Shown piece by piece: positions 51,224-59,229 of a DNA stretch of 64,000 bases; position 1 is the first letter of the stretch, and the number at the start of each line of letters is the position of its first letter. A program made the position numbers and the translations under genes. Below the pieces are notes generated by a model. That model did not search any database and was not told where the DNA came from. It worked only from the letters and a program-made list of their open reading frames with translations. Where the stretch lies: NCBI RefSeq assembly GCF_014202335.1, contig NZ_JACHGP010000005.1, forward strand, positions 124,001-188,000, in the 5' to 3' direction. The stretch comes from Mycobacterium sp. AZCC_0083. Lineage in GTDB: Bacteria; Actinomycetota; Actinomycetes; Mycobacteriales; Mycobacteriaceae.

Positions 51224-52399
51224 TCACTCCGTTCGTAGCATCAGGCCTTGGGCGTTGAAGAAGAATCCGCCAGCAGTGATCAAAGCCTTACTGGCATCGA
51301 GGGTTTGGCGCGGACCGGCGGACCCCTGCAGCTGGTGGACGGCTTCGCGGACGTGACCGGAACCTTGGGTCGCGCCCTCCGAGAGCGACCCGCCGTGCGG
51401 GTTGACCGGGACCCGGCCGTTGATCAGCACGCGTGCGCTGTCTGCGACGCGGTGATCACGCAGGAACGCCGGTGCCTCACCTGGCGCGCACCACCCTGCG
51501 TTCTCGATCCAGTTCAAGGTGATCGGCGTGAATCCGTCGTAGGGGAAGTACACGTCGATGTCGTCGAGCCAGAAGTCGCTCTTGCGTTGCAACGTGTCGA
51601 TGACGACCTGCTGCCCGTGGTGACGCAGGCTGACCGTTTGATCCTCTTCGGTGGGACTGGCCCGTCCGAGCACGGCGGCGTGGATGAGCACCGGCGGCAA
51701 CGGGAGGTCGCGAGCTCGTTCGGTGGTGGTGACGATGAAGGCGTCGGCGCCGTCGACGGCCACGTCCATGTCGTAGAGCCCCAGCGGCCAGCGGACCAAT
51801 CGGGCGGCGCGGTAGTCGTCGAGGGTGAGTGGTTCACGCTTGGCGGCGGCGGGATTGTCCGCGGCGTTGGCCCGCGCATTGAGCGCCACGACGGCCAAGT
51901 CGTCTCGGCCAAGCCCATATTCGTGCAGATAGCGCGCGGCCCATCCGGCGTATCCGACGCTGGAGGCCATCGTCTCCGGACGCGGGGGCGGGTCGTTGAG
52001 ACCTTCGGTGGCCAGACGCCGGAAGGGGTCCTTGAGCGCAGATCCGGTGTTCCACGCGGCTCGGTAGGCGGCGTGGTACACCAAGACGGTGTCGCACAGC
52101 CCGGCGTGCACTGCCGCCGCAGCGGTGGCGACGTGATCCACCATCGGGATCTGCGGGTTGCCCGACCAGGTGATTCTCGGAAGGCCGAGCACTGACTGCA
52201 GCTCCGCCGCACTCGGCCAGCTCCCGCACAGCCCGTCGATGTCGCCTGCGGTCAACCCGGCCTGACCGATGACGTCGATGCAGGCGTGTGCTGCCAGCGC
52301 CGTCTGACTTCGTGGCGTATTGGTGGCCTGAAATCCGGTGGTCACCGCCGCGGCGATCGCAACGCGGTCCTTCATTGGATTGCGCACGGGGGTGTTCAT
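51224..52399 (-). CDS. Thiolase-like lipid-transfer protein (Ltp2-type aldolase), copy 1
   Basis: 391 residues of the SCP-x/Ltp2 thiolase-superfamily branch. The HGG motif is present (VNPHGGSLSEGATQGSGHV), but the canonical C-terminal thiolase cysteine motif is replaced (ALITAGGFFFNAQGLMLR). Members paired with a DUF35 protein are retro-aldolases that shorten steroid side chains. It overlaps the DUF35 gene by ATGA, the exact arrangement seen again at 60385. ATG 52399 is used; the frame upstream belongs to the DUF35 gene. Confidence 0.82.
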   Translation of the reverse strand: MNTPVRNPMKDRVAIAAAVTTGFQATNTPRSQTALAAHACIDVIGQAGLTAGDIDGLCGSWPSAAELQSVLGLPRITWSGNPQIPMVDHVATAAAAVHAGLCDTVLVYHAAYRAAWNTGSALKDPFRRLATEGLNDPPPRPETMASSVGYAGWAARYLHEYGLGRDDLAVVALNARANAADNPAAAKREPLTLDDYRAARLVRWPLGLYDMDVAVDGADAFIVTTTERARDLPLPPVLIHAAVLGRASPTEEDQTVSLRHHGQQVVIDTLQRKSDFWLDDIDVYFPYDGFTPITLNWIENAGWCAPGEAPAFLRDHRVADSARVLINGRVPVNPHGGSLSEGATQGSGHVREAVHQLQGSAGPRQTLDASKALITAGGFFFNAQGLMLRTE

Positions 52400-52863
52400 C
52401 GGGGCACGTCGCTCAACACGAACACCGGCATCGGCGCGCGGTCGAAGGTCCGCCAACTCAGCGTTACGCGTGCACCTATGACGATGTCGGCGAGGTCTGC
52501 GTCGACCACCGTCGAGGTGAAGCGCAGGCCGGGCTGTTCATCGAGTTCGACGCTGACCACCGGGTAGGGCGGGTCGTAGGCGACCCCGGGCGCCGCCGGG
52601 CCCTGGTGCAGGAACGTCAGCAGGTAGATCGTTCCCGAGCCGTGCACGGGTTCCGCGACTACATTCGACGACCAGCACCGTGGACAAACCGGTTGCATTG
52701 GCGCATGCCACGATTGACATTCCGCACAACGGTTCATTAGCAACTGCTGCCGCAGTCGACCCCGGTAATGTGCGGCATTGTCGTAAGTGATCATTTCGCC
52801 GGGAAAGCGGTCGATCAACTCCTCGGCCGTGGGGCTCTCTGGGGCCGCAGTGTCGCCGTTCAC
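52396..52863 (-). CDS. DUF35 OB-fold/zinc-ribbon protein, partner of copy 1
   Basis: 155 residues. The rubredoxin-like zinc ribbon is CAECQSWHAPMQPVCPRCWS (residues 45-64), followed by an OB fold that binds the CoA ester (GSGTIYLLTFLHQGPAAPG). Such proteins form a complex with Ltp2-like aldolases, as in ChsH2-Ltp2 of cholesterol degradation. The start is GTG 52863. It lies just downstream of the amidohydrolase on the same strand. Confidence 0.85.
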   Translation of the reverse strand: MNGDTAAPESPTAEELIDRFPGEMITYDNAAHYRGRLRQQLLMNRCAECQSWHAPMQPVCPRCWSSNVVAEPVHGSGTIYLLTFLHQGPAAPGVAYDPPYPVVSVELDEQPGLRFTSTVVDADLADIVIGARVTLSWRTFDRAPMPVFVLSDVPR

Positions 52864-52877
52864 GGCCGCGCCGGTGA

Positions 52878-54086
52878 TCAGTCCCGCCCTTCGGTCAGCT
52901 TGATCCCGTTCTCACGCAAGAAGTTTCGCTTCGAGTTGTCGTCGAGCCCGTCGACTCTGTGGTAGAAGTCCGCAGGTTCGCGCAGGCCTTCGGCGTGTGG
53001 CCAGTCCGAGCCCATCAGCAGCGTCTGGTCCGTGCCCAGCGTGTCGATCATCGACACCGTGTCATCCTCCGGGTAGGGCACGACGCGTACGTGCTTCTTG
53101 AAGATGGTGCTCGGTCGCTCGGACAGTTGGCCGCCCAGCCACCGGCCGTTTCGTGCCATGCCGCGGCTCTTGTCCATGTGCCGGATGAAGTGCGGCACCC
53201 ATTCGGCGCCGAATTCGCTGACGAGCACCTTGAGGTTGGGGTAACGCCCGAAGATGTTGTCGAAGATCAGCGCGGACAGGGTGTCGGTGATCGGCCGCTC
53301 ACCGTAGGTGTTCTGCCATTGCCAAGCCGAGAACTGGAACGGGGGAACCAACTTCCATCCCCAATGCGAGGCGACGTTGTCCTGGTAGTAGAACTCGGCG
53401 ATGTGATAACACACCACGGCGCGTGCCTCGTTGAGACGGGCCCAGAACGGGTCGAAGTAGGGATCACCCGGAGAACGGCCGTATGCCGGGCCTGCGGGCA
53501 AGACTATGAAGCGGGCGCCGGCGTCGAGGACCCGATCGAGTTCAGCGCAGGCCCTATCCAGGTCGCGCATCGATAGCAGTGCCGGGGCGTAGATCCGGTT
53601 CTGGTAGTTGAAGCCCCAGTCCTCGTTGATCCATTTGTTGAACGACTCGATGTTGTCGTAGAGAGGCTCGATGCCTTCCAGGTACTGCTCGGCCATGAGC
53701 GCCCAGCCACCCGGGTACATGATCGAACGCTCGATCTGCTGTTCGTCGAGTTGCTTGAGGCGGGCATCCCGGTTGAGGTATTCGGTCTGCATCGGCTCGT
53801 AGAACCGGTCGGCGTCGGTGGCGTTGCCCGACGCGCGCTGCTTGAGCATCTCCACCAACGATCCTGGCACGTAGGCCTGGTCGAGGTCATTCTCCAGCGC
53901 GGTCACGATCCGGTCGTTGGCCAGCAGGATCTTTCGCCCCGACGGCGCGATGATCGGACGAACCGCGGTGTCCATCTTTACTTTTGGCATGAAGCGGGTG
54001 AAGCAGTCCTCTGCTTCATAGGAGTGCTGATCGAAGTCGCTCAGTTGGTATGGGAGTACACCAACCGAGTTCTCGATGAGCGCCAT
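52878..54086 (-). CDS. Amidohydrolase_2 family TIM-barrel hydrolase/decarboxylase
   Basis: 402 residues. ATG 54086 has AAAGGA seven bases upstream. The metal region at the N-terminus reads LSDFDQHSYEAEDCFTRFMP, less canonical than DxHxH; VVCYHIAEFYY gives a histidine, and LLMGSDWPHAEGLREP the C-terminal aspartate. The family includes amidases, lactonases and non-oxidative decarboxylases such as ACMSD. First gene downstream of a perfect CTATACATGTATAG operator, so it is likely transcribed together with the DUF35, Ltp2-like and FadD genes. Confidence 0.8.
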   Translation of the reverse strand: MALIENSVGVLPYQLSDFDQHSYEAEDCFTRFMPKVKMDTAVRPIIAPSGRKILLANDRIVTALENDLDQAYVPGSLVEMLKQRASGNATDADRFYEPMQTEYLNRDARLKQLDEQQIERSIMYPGGWALMAEQYLEGIEPLYDNIESFNKWINEDWGFNYQNRIYAPALLSMRDLDRACAELDRVLDAGARFIVLPAGPAYGRSPGDPYFDPFWARLNEARAVVCYHIAEFYYQDNVASHWGWKLVPPFQFSAWQWQNTYGERPITDTLSALIFDNIFGRYPNLKVLVSEFGAEWVPHFIRHMDKSRGMARNGRWLGGQLSERPSTIFKKHVRVVPYPEDDTVSMIDTLGTDQTLLMGSDWPHAEGLREPADFYHRVDGLDDNSKRNFLRENGIKLTEGRD

Positions 54087-54143
54087 GGGGATGTCCTTTC
54101 GCCAGGCGTGCCAGCCACAGACGTGCCGCACCCGATGACCGAA

Positions 54144-54157
54144 CTATACATGTATAG
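54144..54157. promoter_or_regulatory. CTATACATGTATAG operator 1
   Basis: Perfect palindrome, extended to 16 bases (ACTATACATGTATAGT). It includes TATAGT, a good -10 element, on both strands, serving the amidohydrolase (minus) and the membrane protein (plus). Confidence 0.75.
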
Positions 54158-54202
54158 TAGGGCATCTGTGAACAGCCTCTCGATCATTTGGCGGCATCAA
54201 CC

Positions 54203-55252
54203 ATGGCACGTACCGCTGCGCGTCGGTCGAAGCAGCGGCGTGAACGCAGGCAAGCAAGGCTTGTGGACGATGATGGTCAGGTGGCCGGTCAGTTTGAGCT
54301 TGGCGCTGTGTCGCTGCGGCACACCCGGCCATCGGCTCTTACCTGGGCACTGGCAGCGATCGAACTCATCGTGGCATTCGCGGTGGCCAAGCTGATCTTG
54401 ACGAACGACCGAAGTTGGTCGTCGTACCCACACGCTCACCAGGGTGCCGATGGTGTGCCAATGCCGGACATGTCGACGGCCCCGCGCAGCGCTCACTTCG
54501 GTTGGCTGGAACTCTCCGCCGGCGGTCTGGCCGCGGTGGCGATCCTGTGGTGGCTGTTACGCCGCCAGGCGATGTCGGCGATGCTGGCAGCAATCGCAGT
54601 GGCGGTGTTCGCTTCGTCTCCAGCAGTTCGCCTGCTCGCCACGCAGTCCCACCTCGTCGCGATGGTGGCGCTGGACCTATTGTTGGTGCTTGCCCCGCTG
54701 CTGGTGCTTTCGGCCCTCAAGCGCATCGGTAGTGCCAGGGCCCCTCAGAGAGTCAGTGGTGTTGGTTGGACAGCCTTTACCCTCGGAGCGGCGCTGACTT
54801 ACGCCGCACTGCTGGTCGCCGTCCACATTCCGGCCGTGCATCACCGTGGCATCGAACTCGGTTCAGTCCCGTTGTGGATCACGGTGGTCGCGGCCGTGAT
54901 CGGAATCGGATTCTGGTTCGGGGTGTTGCGGACGAACGGGCGAGTGCCCACCAACGTCCGCCGAGCGGCGTTACTCGGCGCGCAGGAGGTCGCAGCATTC
55001 ATAGGCCTGCTGTCGTTGTTCGGTGCGTGGGGAAGTGCTCACGATAGTCCGTTGGGCCTGTCGGCGATGTGGGACCAGCGCCTGGGCGGAATCTTGATGA
55101 TGGCAACGTGCGCCGGCGTTGCCATCCCGATCGCACGCGGTCTCACCCGCGCGGACCGACGCCATGCTACGGCTGGTATCACACACATCGTCGCTCGGCG
55201 GACGCCCGTCTGCACGCCGCCCGAGGATGTTTCACCCGCGACTTCCGAATAG
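54203..55252 (+). CDS. Polytopic membrane protein, CtaG-like
   Basis: 349 residues. The N-terminal 25 are very basic (ARTAARRSKQRRERRQARLV), then a first helix (ALAAIELIVAFAVAKLIL) and six or more further helices. SHLVAMVALDLLLVLAPLLV and MWDQRLGGILMMATCAGVAI resemble the copper/haem-oxidase assembly factor CtaG (caa3 type), but the family's N-terminal half is poorly matched. ATG 54203 is preferred over TTG 54188. Its promoter faces the operator at 54144, which ties it to the catabolic regulon. Function uncertain; a membrane redox or copper-handling partner is possible. Confidence 0.65.
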   Translation: MARTAARRSKQRRERRQARLVDDDGQVAGQFELGAVSLRHTRPSALTWALAAIELIVAFAVAKLILTNDRSWSSYPHAHQGADGVPMPDMSTAPRSAHFGWLELSAGGLAAVAILWWLLRRQAMSAMLAAIAVAVFASSPAVRLLATQSHLVAMVALDLLLVLAPLLVLSALKRIGSARAPQRVSGVGWTAFTLGAALTYAALLVAVHIPAVHHRGIELGSVPLWITVVAAVIGIGFWFGVLRTNGRVPTNVRRAALLGAQEVAAFIGLLSLFGAWGSAHDSPLGLSAMWDQRLGGILMMATCAGVAIPIARGLTRADRRHATAGITHIVARRTPVCTPPEDVSPATSE

Positions 55253-55476
55253 CGGACAGAGGCGCGGCAACCGAGCCTCAGCGCGGCTCCTGTACCGGCT
55301 CGTTCGGTATGTAGTGAGGTGTGTACTGAGACCGAGGCGCCGGATTTCGTTCACGCTTCGAGGATTTCCCGCCGATAGCCGTTCGGAGAAGCGACAATAG
55401 ATATGCCCCTAGGACGCAACAGGCCACTGGCGCTCCTTCCGGTCTGAGTTGTTCAACACCGACTACTGAGCCTGCA

Positions 55477-55494
55477 TTCAGCCCAACGGCTGAA
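55477..55494 (-). terminator. Small hairpin at the Ldi-homologue stop
   Basis: TTCAGCC-CAAC-GGCTGAA, a perfect 7-bp stem with a four-base loop overlapping the last codons and stop of the gene. It may contribute to termination; no U-tract. Confidence 0.35.
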
Positions 55495-57427
55495 GCGTGA
55501 CTTCGGTTCGACCGTGCAAGCAGACCCGAACATTGGCATTGCCCGTCTGGTCAGCAGTCACCTCCGACTCAACGGCGCCGGTGACGTGGTAACGGCCACC
55601 AGGCCGCAGCCGGCCGAAGGCGAGCGCCTGAAAGGTGCCAGCATTGGCGCCGGGGCGCAGTACCAGATCAAGGCCAAGACCATCGAAGCTGAAGGCCCGC
55701 GCCACCAGGACGTCGGGGTAACGACAATCAATGAGCAGGGGTCCGCTCAGCACCTGCTCCCCGGGGCCCTTCACTATGGTGTCGCGCCAGTAATCGCGGC
55801 GAAGTATCCGGGCCAAGACGATATCGGACGACACCAGCGTGGACACTCCCTCATAGGCCAGAACTCCGGGGCTGTCGACCCGCGCATGCGTTGCGTCGAT
55901 CTCCGCCAGCGCGGCGTGCGCCAGACCGTCGTCGCCCATTTCGTGGGCTGCAGCTGCGACCCAAGCCAGGGTGAACGCGGTGCTGCCAGTGCGGTAGTTG
56001 CCCACGTCGACCCTGTCCTGGGCTTTCAGGCGGCCGATATCGAGCCCGTCCGGTGACAGTCGGATGCTTTCGTGGCGTGTCGTGGCCCACGTCCGTTCGG
56101 CCAGTTCAGGTTCGAATGCATTCATCAATGGGACATTCGACACCGCCGACACCAACGTCGGCTTGAAGATCAGAGTTAGACCCGTCCAATCCGACAGCAC
56201 CGGCTGCAGCTCGCCGTCGGCCAGTTCGAACTCGTCGTGCACGCCTCGGTGCAGGGGTTCGTACACCTCGATGGCATGTTGAGTCCCGTAGGCGCGGTCA
56301 TAGGTTGCGGCCGCGCTATAGCCGTAGAAATTGCAGACGGTGTAAGAGAAGTTCGGCTCGCACGGGTACAACGAGTACGGTGCAGTCGCCCAGTTCTGGC
56401 GCAATGAAGCGATGAAGTCATGGTGGCTATGTGGGTAAGCCTTGCCGGGGTGGCGTTTGAATGGGCGAAACGTCAACGCTTCCGGCTCGCCGTAACGTTT
56501 GTCACCAGTGTTGGCGGTGTAGGTACCGATGCAGTGACCCGACCATCCGGTCATCATGATGTTGTCTTTGGTGTCGATGGGGTCGGGATGCCACCGCAGG
56601 TGGCCCCACAGACTCTCCAACATCCAGTACCCGCAGACCTGCGGGAGAACGAGGCTCTCGATCGTGAACCGTTGGGCGTGACTCAGATACCCGTGAAAGC
56701 TGGGGGTGTACTGGCATTGGGCAACGCTGAGGGCGTGCTGGAGTTTGTTGAGCTGATACCGCAGTGCTGCGGGTTGGAATCGCGGATCGACCATGTCGAA
56801 TCCGCCGAGCTCGCCCACGGGCTGCAGCGTGACATCCAGGAGCCTGCGCAGGGCTGCCAGATCGTCGGCGCTCAATTCGCGGTCCAGCGGCTGTGGTGCC
56901 GGCGCCGACGAAGCGCGGAACTGGGCGAACGCAGCGGGCATGTTGGCGTTGCGGCGCCGACCGCCAGCAGCACGGCTACGTTCCTTGCGCTGTGCGGCAA
57001 TGCAACCGGCCAAGCAAACCGCGATCGCCACCGCAACGACCGTCGTAGGACCGACCGGGGACAGACCCTCATCGGCGAGCGCAGCAAGCCCCGCTGAGAC
57101 CAGCCAAACCGATAGGGGTGCAACGACGTTGCCGGTGAACAGCCACGCCGCCAAGCTGAGCACGAAAAGCCCCACGACGACGAAGAACACCGCAATCCAC
57201 CAGCCGCCTGCTGCCAGAAACCCGCCGCCGGGAAACACCAATCCCAGACCGACGGTCTGGATGGCGCTGGGTAACTGCAACAGCGTCGGCACGATTCCAA
57301 CGATGCAGAGCACCAGCCAGATGGTGATCGTTCGCCGGCGGGCCCGGCGGACGGCTGGTCCAAAGCTGCGGGTCTTGGTGATCATGGGCACGTCTGTCGC
57401 CGACGACGCGCGGCGGTCCGTGGTCAT
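55478..57427 (-). CDS. Membrane-anchored linalool dehydratase-isomerase (Ldi) homologue
   Basis: 649 residues. Residues 1-145 hold four to five hydrophobic segments (for example IWLVLCIVGIVPTLLQLP). Residues about 185-560 align with Castellaniella linalool dehydratase-isomerase as I remember it: TKDNIMMTGWSGH...TGDKRY (286-312) matches the KENIMYKGH region, and CEPNFSYTVCN (356-366) conserves the two active-site cysteines with the same nine-residue spacing. The Ldi histidine position seems to hold Trp295, with a histidine at 298 instead. Ldi interconverts tertiary and primary allylic terpene alcohols and dehydrates them. ATG 57427 lies 12 bases after a perfect operator: probably leaderless. 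Confidence 0.78.
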   Translation of the reverse strand: MTTDRRASSATDVPMITKTRSFGPAVRRARRRTITIWLVLCIVGIVPTLLQLPSAIQTVGLGLVFPGGGFLAAGGWWIAVFFVVVGLFVLSLAAWLFTGNVVAPLSVWLVSAGLAALADEGLSPVGPTTVVAVAIAVCLAGCIAAQRKERSRAAGGRRRNANMPAAFAQFRASSAPAPQPLDRELSADDLAALRRLLDVTLQPVGELGGFDMVDPRFQPAALRYQLNKLQHALSVAQCQYTPSFHGYLSHAQRFTIESLVLPQVCGYWMLESLWGHLRWHPDPIDTKDNIMMTGWSGHCIGTYTANTGDKRYGEPEALTFRPFKRHPGKAYPHSHHDFIASLRQNWATAPYSLYPCEPNFSYTVCNFYGYSAAATYDRAYGTQHAIEVYEPLHRGVHDEFELADGELQPVLSDWTGLTLIFKPTLVSAVSNVPLMNAFEPELAERTWATTRHESIRLSPDGLDIGRLKAQDRVDVGNYRTGSTAFTLAWVAAAAHEMGDDGLAHAALAEIDATHARVDSPGVLAYEGVSTLVSSDIVLARILRRDYWRDTIVKGPGEQVLSGPLLIDCRYPDVLVARAFSFDGLGLDLVLRPGANAGTFQALAFGRLRPGGRYHVTGAVESEVTADQTGNANVRVCLHGRTEVTLQPLG

Positions 57428-57438
57428 AGGATTTCGTA

Positions 57439-57452
57439 CTATACATGTATAG
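57439..57452. promoter_or_regulatory. CTATACATGTATAG operator 2
   Basis: Perfect palindrome between the Ldi homologue (start 57427, minus) and the 3' end of the enoyl-CoA hydratase gene. On the minus strand TATAGT is followed 13 bases on by the ATG, fitting a leaderless promoter. Confidence 0.75.
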
Positions 57453-57493
57453 GAACGAGCAGGAAAGGTCTCCCGTCGACGGGTTGCGCGCGG

Positions 57494-58300
57494 TCAGTGA
57501 CCGGTGAACTTGGGTGGCCGGCGCTCCAGGAAGGCGGCTTTGCCTTCGGCGGCGTCGGCACTCGGGCCGACCCACAACACCGCCTGCTGCGCATCGCCGA
57601 GAGAGGCCTGCAGCGTGTTCTCCATCGCCCGGCGCATCATGAACTTGACCGCGCGCAACGCCAGCGGCGCGCCGCCGGCGAGCTGGCGGGCGATGTCGAG
57701 TGTTCGGGGCCACAGGTCGGGGTCGTCGACGACCTCGGTGGCCAATCCCAACCGATGAGCTTCGTTGGCGTCGTAGATCTCCGACAACGCGACCATCCGA
57801 AAGGCGTTGTCATAGCCCATGGTTCGAGGGAAGAGCCAGGCACCCCCCTCGTCGGGAAGGAGTCCGGCGCGGGCGCTGGTGTCGCCCATCCGGGCGCTGG
57901 CCGCCACGATCCTGATGTCGCAGGCCAACGCAAACGCGAGCCCACCGTTGACGGCGATTCCGTTGACGGCGCAGAGCACCGGCTTGTCGAGGTGGTGCAA
58001 CGCCGTGACGACCGCATGGGCATCCTCTCGCAGCTCCCGGGCCCGCCCGATCTGATGGGTCAGCGCTTCGGCGAATCCGGCGTCGGCGGACACGTCGCCG
58101 CCAGTGCAGAATCCGCGGCCGGCGCCGGTGAGGATCAGGACGCGCAGGTCGTCGTCGAGGCGTACCCGGCGGACGGCCTCGAGGATCTCCTCGCACATCC
58201 GGGGGGTGTAGGCCCCCAACCGGGCAGGCCGGTTGATGGTCATCACCGCGATGCCATCCTCGGGCGTGGAGAATTCGGCGTGGGGGGTCGTGTCGCTCAT
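57494..58300 (-). CDS. Enoyl-CoA hydratase/isomerase family protein
   Basis: 268 residues of the crotonase superfamily. The first oxyanion-hole segment is GAGRGFCTGGDVSADAGFAE and the second is AVNGIAVNGGLAFALACDIR; at the catalytic glutamate positions the loop reads ARAGLLPDEGGAWLFPRTMG. It hydrates or isomerises an enoyl-CoA. The start overlaps the upstream acyl-CoA dehydrogenase stop (ATGA). Last gene of the operon 62075-57494. Confidence 0.88.
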   Translation of the reverse strand: MSDTTPHAEFSTPEDGIAVMTINRPARLGAYTPRMCEEILEAVRRVRLDDDLRVLILTGAGRGFCTGGDVSADAGFAEALTHQIGRARELREDAHAVVTALHHLDKPVLCAVNGIAVNGGLAFALACDIRIVAASARMGDTSARAGLLPDEGGAWLFPRTMGYDNAFRMVALSEIYDANEAHRLGLATEVVDDPDLWPRTLDIARQLAGGAPLALRAVKFMMRRAMENTLQASLGDAQQAVLWVGPSADAAEGKAAFLERRPPKFTGH

Positions 58301-59229
58301 AGCCGGTCGTGGGGAGGTACCGTCGCCGCGGCCAGCAGGTGGGCGCCGATGTCGGTCGTCGCCGCCGACCACCCGCCGTAGAGGGCGTCGAGGATGCGGG
58401 CACGCTTGACGAGGTTGGGCAACTGGTGCTCGGTGGTCAGGCCAATCGCCCCGCACACCTGCAGGCAGGCGCGACTGGTCGTGTCGACGGCATATCCTGC
58501 GTAGGCCTTGGCCGTTCGGGCGTCCCACCCTGCCCCGGACTGCCAGGCAACCTGCACCAACTCTGCCGCGCCGCGCAGCAGTGCATAACACTCCGCGAGC
58601 CGGTGGCGCGGGCTCTGATTGGCGCCGATCGGTCGCCCGAACTGGTGCCGGCTGGCCACCTGATCGGTGGCCAGGTGCAGCATGGCCGTGCCGTTGCCGA
58701 CCAGCTCGGCGGCCAGCGCGCGGCGGGCGGCCGTCGTAACGGCGTCCCAGTCGGTGCTCACCTGCGACACCGTGTCGAGGCCGACTGTGAGCCGTACGCG
58801 CCGAAGGCGTGAGGTCGGGTCGAAGCCGCCGACGACCGTGCTCGCCTCCCGCAGGTCCGCGGCCTCGACGACGTACGAGTCGCCGTCAGCCGTTCCCACC
58901 ACGGCGGGGAGGTCGGGGTCGGTCAGCAGCACCCCGTCGACGTCGATTCGATCGCCGGTGATGCGGGCCGAGGCGAGGCCCCCGATGGGGTGAATGACTG
59001 GGTGTGTGGACCCGTCGGCGTGCGCGACGAAGGCCACGGTGTCCAGGGCCGAGGACGCCTTGCCTGCTTCGCCCTGTGCGGTGAACAGCAGATCGATGGC
59101 GGCCTCGGCGTCCTCGGCGATGACCTCACTCCAGCCCAATTCCTCTAGGCCGGTGACGATGTCGCCGTCGCCGGAACCGAACAGCTCGAGGATGGACGCC
59201 TTGAGCAAGTCTTGGGTTTCAGCGTCCAT
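58297..59229 (-). CDS. Acyl-CoA dehydrogenase, short subunit of a two-subunit enzyme
   Basis: 310 residues, a divergent member lacking most N-terminal substrate-domain motifs. The C-terminal helical domain is recognisable (LATDQVASRHQFGRPIGANQ, the FAD-contact Arg/Phe/Gly motif). It overlaps the preceding full-length acyl-CoA dehydrogenase by 11 bases. In mycobacteria such adjacent unequal pairs form alpha2-beta2 enzymes (FadE26-27, FadE28-29) that handle steroid CoA esters. Probably the non-catalytic or structurally complementary subunit. Confidence 0.82.
   Translation of the reverse strand: MDAETQDLLKASILELFGSGDGDIVTGLEELGWSEVIAEDAEAAIDLLFTAQGEAGKASSALDTVAFVAHADGSTHPVIHPIGGLASARITGDRIDVDGVLLTDPDLPAVVGTADGDSYVVEAADLREASTVVGGFDPTSRLRRVRLTVGLDTVSQVSTDWDAVTTAARRALAAELVGNGTAMLHLATDQVASRHQFGRPIGANQSPRHRLAECYALLRGAAELVQVAWQSGAGWDARTAKAYAGYAVDTTSRACLQVCGAIGLTTEHQLPNLVKRARILDALYGGWSAATTDIGAHLLAAATVPPHDRL

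Noticed and set aside
55253..55477. GAGGC/GCCTC inverted repeats after the CtaG-like gene
   Set aside because: Stems of five bases with long loops; within chance expectation for this composition.
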